Origin: DASUAO01 sp046484625
Lineage (GTDB): Bacteria; Actinomycetota; Acidimicrobiia; IMCC26256; PALSA-555
Length of the DNA: 5,440 nt
Reading direction: 5' to 3'
Assembly: GCA_046484625.1 (NCBI GenBank)
Contig: JAWOIO010000030.1
Location: forward strand, 1 to 5,440
A program made the translations under genes and the position numbers. Positions 1 to 4,382 of this stretch are shown here, piece by piece. How positions within the stretch are numbered: the first letter of the stretch is position 1; every line of letters starts with the position of its first letter. The notes under the pieces were generated by a model. That model saw only the letters and a program-made list of their open reading frames with translations, did not search any database and had not been told where the DNA came from.

Positions 1-141
1 CTCGTGGTCGTTGGCTTCGTGGTGGCGTTCGTCCTCGCGCTCGCCGTCCGGGAGTGGCGGTGGGTCTTCACCGTCGCGTTCGGATCCGCGGCGGCCGGCG
101 TGCTCCTCCCCAACCTCCGCGAGCTGCTGGCTCGTCCCTGA
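1..141 (+). CDS. C-terminal end of a small membrane protein (5' end outside the window)
   Basis: Frame 1 is open from the window edge to a TGA at 139-141 and gives 46 residues. They start with a hydrophobic stretch (LVVVGFVVAFVLALAV), then a short polar turn with R-E-W-R-W, then a second hydrophobic stretch (VFTVAFGSAAAGVLLP), and end in a basic tail (NLRELLARP). This is the pattern of two membrane-spanning helices forming a hairpin at the C-terminus of an integral membrane protein. The start and most of the protein are missing, so no family can be named. The gene converges with the TetR gene and their stop codons are only about 20 bp apart. The alternative is that the frame is open by chance, but the clean hydrophobic pattern and the natural stop favour a real gene. 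Confidence 0.6.
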   Translation, partial: LVVVGFVVAFVLALAVREWRWVFTVAFGSAAAGVLLPNLRELLARP

Positions 142-160
142 ACCGTCGTCATGTCGGTCG

Positions 161-775
161 TCAGACGGTCGATCCGGGTGCGCCGACCTGCGCGCGGTTG
201 CGGGCGTCGCGGAGCTGGGCATCGACGAGCTGGCGTACGTGGTGGCCGGTGTCGCGGAGGACGTCGCCGTCGCGGCGGGCACGGGCCAGGACGAAGCCGC
301 CCTCGAGGGCGGCCACGACCGTCGTTGCCAGAGCTGTCGCCTCTGGTCTGGGGAGACCTGCAGCCTCGAGGTGGGTGCCGAGCGATTGGATCCAGCTCAT
401 GAACACGCGGTCCGCGGCGTGGCGGAGACGGTCGTTGGTGTTGGCGACCTCGCGAGCAACGGTCCCGATCGGGCACACGTCGATGTAGTCGCCCTGTTCG
501 AGTGTCTCGGCTGCACCGTCGAAGAAGTCGCCGACCGCCGCGCCGGCGTCGGCCGCAGCGGCGGCAATCAGCTCGAAGAGCTCGCGGTAGGACGCACCGG
601 TCTCGACGATCACGGCCTCGGCGAGCTCCGCCTTGCCTCGCGGGAAGAAGTGATACAGCGACCCCGTCGGCACTCCGGCAGCGTCGGTGACTTGCCTCAG
701 CGAGGTGCCGTTGTAGCCGCCTCGGCGGAACAGCTCATTGGTGGCGGTGATAATCCGTTCGCGGGTGGCTGGCAC
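161..775 (-). CDS. TetR/AcrR-family transcriptional repressor, LmrA/YxaF-like
   Basis: This 204-residue protein has the usual TetR length and is predicted to be a cytoplasmic, dimeric, ligand-responsive DNA-binding repressor. The N-terminal TetR domain covers about residues 5-50: 'RERIITATNELFRRGGYNGTS' leads into the helix-turn-helix (about 26-45) with the recognition-helix signature G-S-L-Y-H-F-F-P (38-45) followed by G-K-A-E-L. The C-terminal half has 'DVCPIGTVAREV' (about 99-110), which resembles the ligand domain of the LmrA/YxaF branch; that subgroup assignment is from memory of the family. The start is GTG at 775-773. It is the only candidate, because a stop lies in frame upstream at 800-802 with no other start codon between. 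No Shine-Dalgarno sequence precedes it, but a TAGACT box ends 7 nt before the GTG, so the mRNA may be leaderless. The gene is divergent from the SnoaL-like gene, and the paired operator between them makes control of both genes likely. The ligand is unknown. Confidence 0.93.
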   Translation of the reverse strand: MPATRERIITATNELFRRGGYNGTSLRQVTDAAGVPTGSLYHFFPRGKAELAEAVIVETGASYRELFELIAAAAADAGAAVGDFFDGAAETLEQGDYIDVCPIGTVAREVANTNDRLRHAADRVFMSWIQSLGTHLEAAGLPRPEATALATTVVAALEGGFVLARARRDGDVLRDTGHHVRQLVDAQLRDARNRAQVGAPGSTV

Positions 776-779
776 GGAG

Positions 780-809
780 TTGAGTCTAGAACGAACGCTC
801 TACTAGAGT
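780..809 (+). promoter_or_regulatory. Putative promoter of the SnoaL-like gene
   Basis: TTGAGT at 780-785 and TAGAGT at 804-809 are spaced 18 bp apart and resemble -35 and -10 elements. Transcription would start near 816, leaving a leader of about 27 nt that contains the ribosome binding site AGGAGG (830-835), 7 nt before the ATG at 843. Both palindromes of the adjacent operator overlap this promoter, so a bound TetR protein would block it. The promoter is predicted from sequence only. Confidence 0.45.
783..788 (-). promoter_or_regulatory. Putative -10 box for leaderless transcription of the tetR gene
   Basis: On the minus strand TAGACT (783-788) matches the TANNNT form of actinobacterial -10 boxes. 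It is followed by 7 nt and then the GTG start of the TetR gene. That spacing puts the transcription start at or next to the start codon, which fits the missing Shine-Dalgarno sequence. No convincing -35 is visible. The box overlaps the first operator palindrome by two bases, consistent with autorepression. Confidence 0.35.
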
Positions 810-819
810 GAGCGTTCTA
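787..819. promoter_or_regulatory. Tandem TetR operator: two 16-bp near-palindromes with a 1-bp gap
   Basis: The first site, TAGAACGAACGCTCTA (787-802), and the second, TAGAGTGAGCGTTCTA (804-819), share the form TAGA-N8-TCTA and are separated by a single C. With one flanking base on each side the block runs from CTAG (786) to CTAG (820). A further exact inverted pair, GAACGCTC (793-800) and GAGCGTTC (810-817), links the two sites. Centre-to-centre distance is 17 bp. The block occupies the divergent gap next to the TetR gene and covers the -10 and spacer of the SnoaL promoter and the edge of the tetR -10. That is the classic position for a local autoregulatory operator. Binding by this TetR protein is inferred. 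Confidence 0.7.
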
Positions 820-842
820 GTCGAGGACCAGGAGGACATCCG

Positions 843-1301
843 ATGTACAAGGCAGCGGTACGAGCGCTCGTACGACGGGGCATCGACGGCCTCAACGAGG
901 GTGATCCGAGCTTCCTGATGCGCCTCGCCAGCGCCGATGCCGAGATCGTGTTCCCCGGTGACAACTCCTGGGCGACGATGCACCGACCCGTCGAGAAGGG
1001 ACGTCACCCGCACGCCACGCACCGAGGGCTCGATGAATGTCGCTCCTTCGCCGACCGGTTCGCCGGCGAGGGCATCCGCTTCCACATCGAGGACATCTTG
1101 GTCAACGGGCCACCGTGGAACACCCGGGTCGCCATCCGCGCGCACGACTTCATCGCGGGCGACTCCGGTGACGTCTACAACAATCGAGTCGTCGCCTTCC
1201 TCGAGATCCGCTGGGGACGCCTCATCCGCTGGGAGGACTACGAGGACACCGAACGGGTCGCGGCGTGGGACGAACGCCGGGCGGCCATCACCGCTCCCTG
1301 A
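843..1301 (+). CDS. SnoaL-like / NTF2-fold protein (nuclear transport factor 2 family)
   Basis: This 152-residue protein has the size and layout of stand-alone SnoaL-like, cone-shaped NTF2-fold proteins. An N-terminal helix (about 3-20, ending in G-L-N-E-G-D) is followed by 'FLMRLASADAEIVFPGDNSW' (24-43), where SnoaL proteins place the first strand of the pocket. A His/Arg-rich loop follows (H47, H55, H57, H60). The C-terminal strands are highly typical: 'NNRVVAFLEIRWGRLIRWED' (113-132), ending in Y-E-D-T-E-R-V-A-A-W-D. Family members include polyketide cyclases, ketosteroid isomerase-like and epoxide hydrolase-like enzymes, and many proteins of unknown role; nothing here fixes the reaction. 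The ATG at 843 has a strong AGGAGG (830-835) at good spacing. The gene is divergent from and probably repressed by the TetR gene, and its product may act on the compound that TetR senses. It converges with the SDR gene, with a 19-bp gap. Confidence 0.88.
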   Translation: MYKAAVRALVRRGIDGLNEGDPSFLMRLASADAEIVFPGDNSWATMHRPVEKGRHPHATHRGLDECRSFADRFAGEGIRFHIEDILVNGPPWNTRVAIRAHDFIAGDSGDVYNNRVVAFLEIRWGRLIRWEDYEDTERVAAWDERRAAITAP

Positions 1302-1320
1302 ACGGGGGACTCGAGCGGGT

Positions 1321-2145
1321 CTAGAAGAGGCTCTTCGGGGGGCGGATCACGAGCTGCTCGATGTTGAGGTCGATCGGCTGGGCGAGCACGTACTCCACCG
1401 CGCGAGCGACGTGATCGACGTGGCCCACGGTGTCGGACATCGTCGCCTGGAACTGCTCGATCTGCTCCTGGGGCAGTCGCCCGTGCTCGTCGACCTGGAC
1501 GTCGGTGACGCCGGCTGCTGCGGCCAGGCCCTCGATCATCGCCGGGTCCATGTGGCGGGTGAAGTTCGTGGCGAACACGCCGGGCAGAATCGCGGTGACG
1601 CGAATGCGATCGTCCTCGAGCTCCTGACGAAGGGTGGCGGTGATGCAGTTCACCGCGTGCTTGGTCGCTCCGTACACGCCCGACTCGCGGCGGAGCGCGG
1701 CGACCGACGAGATGTTGATGATGTTGCCTTCCGAGCCGGTGGCCCGCATGGTCTGCACCGCGGCCTGGCAGCCGACGGTGAGGGCGAGGACGTTGACGTC
1801 GAGCATCCCCTTCCACATTGCCGGGTCTCCGTCGATGATGCTGCTGCCGACGTCACCGAACCCGGCGTTGTTCACGAGCGCGTCGAGGCGGCCGGTGCTG
1901 TCGGCTGCGCCCTGGATCCAGCCCCGGAGCGCGTCGCTGTCGGCGAGGTCGAAGGTGGCGACGTCGGCCTGTCCGCCGGCCGCGACGATGCGCTCGCGGG
2001 ACTCGTTCATCGGCTCGGCCGTCCGGCCCGTCAGGTACACGTAGGCACCGAGGGAGCCGAGGTGCTCGGCGATCGCGCGGCCGAAGCCGCTGGAGGCACC
2101 GGTCACGCAGATCGTCCGGCCTTCGATCGATCGGGTGGTCGTCAC
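1321..2145 (-). CDS. Classical short-chain dehydrogenase/reductase (SDR)
   Basis: This 274-residue cytoplasmic oxidoreductase has a Rossmann fold. From the chosen start, the dinucleotide-binding motif T-G-A-S-S-G-F-G is at 15-22, D66-L67 matches the adenine-pocket position, N-N-A-G is at 92-95, catalytic Ser is 146 or 147 in 'INISSVAA', and the Y-G-A-T-K motif gives Tyr158 and Lys162. N118 in 'LDVNVLA' completes the usual Asn-Ser-Tyr-Lys set. Arg41 after the second strand hints at NADP(H), but only weakly. The C-terminus (R-P-P-K-S-L-F) lacks extra domains. Substrate is unknown; close relatives are usually called SDR-family oxidoreductase or serine/3-hydroxy-acid dehydrogenase-like. The start chosen is GTG at 2145-2143, preceded by GAGGAAG with 6-nt spacing. 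The same frame stays open upstream to 2385, but that extension is low-complexity, crosses the antisense of a thiolase scrap and precedes the Rossmann strand, so I exclude it. Convergent with the SnoaL gene and divergent from the LysM gene. Confidence 0.93.
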   Translation of the reverse strand: MTTTRSIEGRTICVTGASSGFGRAIAEHLGSLGAYVYLTGRTAEPMNESRERIVAAGGQADVATFDLADSDALRGWIQGAADSTGRLDALVNNAGFGDVGSSIIDGDPAMWKGMLDVNVLALTVGCQAAVQTMRATGSEGNIINISSVAALRRESGVYGATKHAVNCITATLRQELEDDRIRVTAILPGVFATNFTRHMDPAMIEGLAAAAGVTDVQVDEHGRLPQEQIEQFQATMSDTVGHVDHVARAVEYVLAQPIDLNIEQLVIRPPKSLF

Positions 2146-2170
2146 AGCGGCTTCCTCGCGTTGGTGTGGT

Positions 2171-2187
2171 CGGGCGTCGTGCGCCCG
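2171..2187. repeat. Perfect 6-5-6 inverted repeat in the SDR leader/promoter
   Basis: CGGGCG (2171-2176) and CGCCCG (2182-2187) form a perfect inverted repeat around a 5-nt loop, 26 bp upstream of the SDR start codon. It lies directly downstream (minus strand) of the candidate -10 box at 2190-2195, so it could be an operator at the transcription start or a hairpin at the 5' end of the mRNA. Short GC-rich palindromes are common in such DNA, so chance is a real alternative. Confidence 0.3.
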
Positions 2188-2189
2188 GC

Positions 2190-2195
2190 ACTGTA
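2190..2195 (-). promoter_or_regulatory. Putative -10 box of the SDR gene
   Basis: TACAGT on the minus strand fits the TANNNT consensus and stands 44 bp upstream of the SDR GTG, leaving a leader of roughly 35-40 nt with the GAGGAAG ribosome binding site. No good -35 element is seen at 16-19 bp upstream. This is a single-box prediction. Confidence 0.3.
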
Positions 2196-2242
2196 CCGGT
2201 CGCATCGGCCTGCCGGTTTCCACCGCTCGCGGGCCGTCCGAC

Positions 2243-2349
2243 GCAGCGACCGTCGACACGCAGTGCGGCTCGGGCGGCAGGCGACGAACCTTGCCGCGGC
2301 GCTGGTGGCGGCCGGGCAGGTCGAGGTCGCGGTCGGGTACGGACGTGAG
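2243..2349 (+). pseudogene. Frameshifted thiolase fragment (copy of the catalytic-Cys region)
   Basis: This stretch aligns with the intact thiolase gene at 3383-3490 in the same orientation. Over 2243-2342 I count 92 matches in 101 alignment columns (8 mismatches, 1 gap). It includes identical runs at 2247-2273 and 2296-2330. The translation begins A-T-V-D-T-Q-C-G-S-G, matching the active-site cysteine segment. A 1-nt deletion near 2274-2276 then shifts the frame, after which Q-A-T-N-L-A-A-A-L-V-A-A-G-Q-V-E-V-A-V-G continues in the next frame. The start codon, the rest of the N-terminal half and the entire C-terminal half are missing. Further upstream an in-frame G-L-P-V (from 2207) weakly recalls the G-L-P-M that precedes this motif in the full gene, but the interval is longer and may be coincidence. 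It cannot make a thiolase. It lies in the divergent gap between the SDR and LysM genes, ending about 43 bp before the LysM start. Confidence 0.85.
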
Positions 2350-2391
2350 TGGTGCCCCGTTCCTCGCCGGTGAAGGCGCGATCATGGTGGT

Positions 2392-3024
2392 GTGCCGGAC
2401 TCGAGTGCGGAGTGGCGTTCGCGGGGGCCGACAGCGATAGTCCTTGGCCTGCTCATTGCGGTCGGGATCGTTGCGTCCCTGCTGCTTGTCGGGATCGGCG
2501 GCGGGGGCGATGGCCCGGACACGGGGGCGAAGTCGCGCTCCGCGTCCCCTGAGCGCACTCGAGAGAGTTCGTCCACCTCCACGACGACGCGACCGCCGTT
2601 CACCTACGTGGTCAAGCCCGGCAACACCCTGACGGCACTTGCGCTGTTCTTCGGCGTCTCGAAGCCCGACGTCATCGCGGCGAACCCGGACCTCGACCCT
2701 GACCGCCTCGTCGAAGGACAGCGTCTGGTGATCCCGTCACCGCGTGTCGCCAGTCTGGTGGTCAAGCCCCGCAGGGTCGTCGTGGGTGGGAGCCTTGATC
2801 TGAAGCTGACGGGGGCGAACGAGTTCGAGAACATCACCTTCGAGTTCCAGCGCCCGACCACTCCGTTCGTCGGTCCGTCGCACTCGGCGTCCGGGGACGG
2901 GGTCATCACGACGACGTATGAGCTCGGGGTGGCCGACCCTCCGGGCATGTACACCGTCACCGCGAAGGGCGACCAGGGAACGCTCACCCAGGTCACCTTC
3001 CGCGTCGAAGCCGCCGGTCCCTGA
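2392..3024 (+). CDS. Membrane-anchored LysM-domain protein with a C-terminal Ig-like domain
   Basis: This 210-residue protein has a short cytoplasmic N-terminus (1-13), one transmembrane helix or uncleaved signal anchor (about 14-35, 'TAIVLGLLIAVGIVASLLLV'), a Gly/Ser/Thr-rich linker (36-69), and one LysM domain (71-115). The LysM signature is clear: 'TYVVKPGNTLTALALFFGVS', then V-I-A-A-N-P and E-G-Q-R-L-V-I-P. Residues 118-207 form a beta-rich segment (Leu-Val-Val-Lys-Pro start, 'PGMYTVTAKG' near the end) resembling a small Ig-like or transglutaminase-associated fold; this is a judgement from pattern only. LysM binds N-acetylglucosamine-containing glycan, so the protein should sit outside the membrane and contact peptidoglycan. 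There is no hydrolase domain. The start is GTG 2392: a stop lies in frame at 2371 with no other start between, and only a weak GAAGG (2372-2376) lies upstream. Its genetic neighbours are metabolic and suggest no partner. Confidence 0.85.
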   Translation: MPDSSAEWRSRGPTAIVLGLLIAVGIVASLLLVGIGGGGDGPDTGAKSRSASPERTRESSSTSTTTRPPFTYVVKPGNTLTALALFFGVSKPDVIAANPDLDPDRLVEGQRLVIPSPRVASLVVKPRRVVVGGSLDLKLTGANEFENITFEFQRPTTPFVGPSHSASGDGVITTTYELGVADPPGMYTVTAKGDQGTLTQVTFRVEAAGP

Positions 3025-3042
3025 CCCGCGGCCGATGCGGGT
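3024..3042 (+). terminator. Hairpin just after the LysM gene, possible terminator
   Basis: ACCCGC (3024-3029) and GCGGGT (3037-3042) form a perfect 6-bp stem with a 7-nt loop, extendable by one G-U pair. It begins at the last base of the LysM stop codon. There is no U-tract after it, so it is not a textbook intrinsic terminator, though high-GC actinobacteria often use such hairpins. It separates the LysM gene from the thiolase gene. Confidence 0.35.
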
Positions 3043-3085
3043 GGGCTCGGGACCGACGTATCGCCGAGGGAGCGGCTGTCGGCGG

Positions 3086-3091
3086 TAACGT
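3086..3091 (+). promoter_or_regulatory. Possible -10 box upstream of the thiolase gene
   Basis: TAACGT fits the TANNNT pattern and is the best match in the 115-bp gap between the LysM and thiolase genes. It would give a leader of about 40 nt that includes the strong ribosome binding site at 3127-3134. No -35 element is evident. Confidence 0.25.
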
Positions 3092-3139
3092 TCCGCTCGC
3101 GCCTCGGGCGACCGCGCCCGATGCTTGGAGGGAGTCATC

Positions 3140-4318
3140 GTGAACGACGTCGTGATCGTGGACGCGGTGCGGACGCCGACCGGACGTCGCAACGGCGGCC
3201 TGTCGACCATGCACTCGATCGATCTGCTCGGCACCGTGCAGCGTGAGGTGCTCGACCGGGCCGGCGTCGATCCGGCCGAGGTCGGCCAGGTGGTCGGAGG
3301 CTGCGTCGGTCAGGTCGGGATGCAGGGCATGAACGTGACCCGCAACGCCTGGCTGGCGGCCGGGCTCCCGATGGAGGTCGCGGCATCGACCGTCGACACG
3401 CAGTGCGGCTCGGCGCAGCAGGCGACGAGCCTTGCTGCGGCGCTGGTGGCGGCCGGGCAGGTCGAGGTCGCAGTCGGCTGCGGGGTGGAGGTGATGAGCC
3501 GCGTGATCATGGGCTCGACGATCCCGCGCGACCCCGACGTGGGGAAGCCGATCAACCGCCGCTATCGCGAGCAGCACGAGTGGACGAGCCAGTTCGAGGG
3601 CGCCGAGCGGATCGCGGACCAGTGGGGGATCACCCGCGAGGAGTGCGACGCATTCGGCAAGCTGTCCCAGGATCGTGCCGCACTTGCGTGGGAGGAAGGG
3701 CGCTTCGAGACCCAGGTGGTCCCGGTCGCCGCACCCGATCTCGACGACGCCGGGAAGCCGACCGGTTTGACCCACGAGGTCGCGCGCGACGAGGGGCTGC
3801 GCGAGACGACCGTCGAGGGGCTCGCAGCGCTGAAGCCGACCGGCCGGCCCGACGGTGTGCACACGGCCGGGAGCTCGTCGCAGATCGCTGATGGCGCGGC
3901 CGCCGTGCTCCTCATGACGCGCCAGAAGGCCGAGGCGCTCGGCCTCACCCCGCGGGCGACCATCGTGCAGTCGTGCCTGGTCGGCTGCGACCCGGTGCTG
4001 ATGCTCGAGGGCCCGATCCCGGCCACGCGCAAGCTGCTCGCCGACAACGCGCTCGGGATGGGCGACATCGATGTCGTCGAGATCAACGAGGCGTTCGCGT
4101 CGGTCGTGCTCGCCTGGCAGCGTGAGCTGGATCCCGACATGGAGAAGGTGAACCCCAACGGCGGCGCCATCGCGATCGGCCACCCCCTCGGTGCGACCGG
4201 TGCCATCCTCATCACCAAGGCGCTGCATGAGCTCGAGCGGACCGACACCGAGCAGGCGATCGTGACGATGTGCTGTGGTGGTGGTCTCGGCTCGGGGACG
4301 TTGCTGCGCCGCGGATGA
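3140..4318 (+). CDS. Thiolase (acetyl-CoA acyltransferase), FadA5-like steroid 3-ketoacyl-CoA thiolase type
   Basis: This 392-residue cytoplasmic enzyme of full thiolase length should cleave a 3-ketoacyl-CoA with CoA to acetyl-CoA and a shortened acyl-CoA. All catalytic elements are present: nucleophilic Cys89 in 'STVDTQCGSAQQ', N-E-A-F at 316-319, His348 in G-H-P-L-G-A-T-G, and Cys378 in M-C-C-G-G-G-L-G. Several segments resemble, from memory, mycobacterial FadA5, the cholesterol side-chain thiolase: G-R-R-N-G-G-L-S, 'GLRETTVEGLAALKP', 'HTAGSSSQIADGAAAVL' and 'INEAFASVVLAW'. A steroid or other bulky substrate is therefore plausible but unproven. The start chosen is GTG 3140, preceded by GGAGGGAG (3127-3134) at 5-nt spacing and followed directly by the thiolase first strand (V-V-I-V-D-A-V-R-T-P). 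A TTG at 3125 in the same frame overlaps the Shine-Dalgarno sequence and is unlikely. The stop codon lies in a 16-bp tandem repeat. It probably shares a transcript with the nitroreductase gene 64 bp downstream. Confidence 0.95.
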   Translation: MNDVVIVDAVRTPTGRRNGGLSTMHSIDLLGTVQREVLDRAGVDPAEVGQVVGGCVGQVGMQGMNVTRNAWLAAGLPMEVAASTVDTQCGSAQQATSLAAALVAAGQVEVAVGCGVEVMSRVIMGSTIPRDPDVGKPINRRYREQHEWTSQFEGAERIADQWGITREECDAFGKLSQDRAALAWEEGRFETQVVPVAAPDLDDAGKPTGLTHEVARDEGLRETTVEGLAALKPTGRPDGVHTAGSSSQIADGAAAVLLMTRQKAEALGLTPRATIVQSCLVGCDPVLMLEGPIPATRKLLADNALGMGDIDVVEINEAFASVVLAWQRELDPDMEKVNPNGGAIAIGHPLGATGAILITKALHELERTDTEQAIVTMCCGGGLGSGTLLRRG

Positions 4319-4342
4319 GGGACGAGGCGGATGAGGGACGAC
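4311..4342. repeat. Tandem 16-bp direct repeat across the thiolase stop codon
   Basis: GCGGATGAGGGACGAG (4311-4326) is followed immediately by GCGGATGAGGGACGAC (4327-4342), 15 of 16 bases identical. The first unit contains the thiolase TGA (4316-4318), so the second unit lies outside the gene. It looks like a slippage duplication. Each unit contains an ATG; the one at 4315 overlaps the thiolase stop as ATGA. Confidence 0.8.
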
Positions 4343-4349
4343 GGGGCTG

Positions 4350-4356
4350 AAGGAGG
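4350..4356 (+). promoter_or_regulatory. Strong Shine-Dalgarno sequence poorly spaced for the nitroreductase start
   Basis: AAGGAGG (4350-4356) is the best ribosome binding site in the thiolase-nitroreductase gap, but it stands 26 nt before the ATG at 4383. No ATG, GTG or TTG occurs at normal spacing in the nitroreductase frame. It may help ribosomes reload, or GGACG (4355-4359) and CGTCC (4376-4380) may pair and bring it closer to the start. Both ideas are inference. Confidence 0.35.
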
Positions 4357-4382
4357 ACGAGGCACGGTCGAACGGCGTCCCG

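Noticed and set aside
142..169. ACCGTC/GACGGT inverted repeat in the convergent membrane protein-TetR junction as a bidirectional terminator
   Set aside because: The stem is only 6 bp with a 16-nt loop and no T-tract on either strand, and it reaches into the end of the TetR gene. Chance is likely.
11..811. 266-codon open frame on the plus strand across the TetR gene
   Set aside because: It is antisense to a clear TetR protein, has Arg/Ser/Gly-rich low-complexity ends and no recognisable domain. GC-rich genes often leave the opposite strand open.
1324..1336. GAAGAG-G-CTCTTC palindrome at the SDR 3' end as a terminator
   Set aside because: A 1-nt loop cannot form at full stem length, and the sequence encodes the last SDR residues (K-S-L-F).
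937..2373. 478-codon plus-strand frame across the SnoaL and SDR genes
   Set aside because: It overlaps the SnoaL gene out of frame and is antisense to the SDR gene. Its only meaningful residues are at the end, where it crosses the thiolase fragment.
2146..2385. N-terminal extension of the SDR protein by up to 80 residues
   Set aside because: The extension is Arg/Pro-rich, includes the antisense of the thiolase fragment, and a good GAGGAAG site supports the GTG at 2145-2143.
3125..3139. TTG at 3125 as the thiolase start
   Set aside because: It lies inside the Shine-Dalgarno region that serves the GTG at 3140, and thiolases normally begin right before the V-V-I-V-D-A-V-R-T-P strand.
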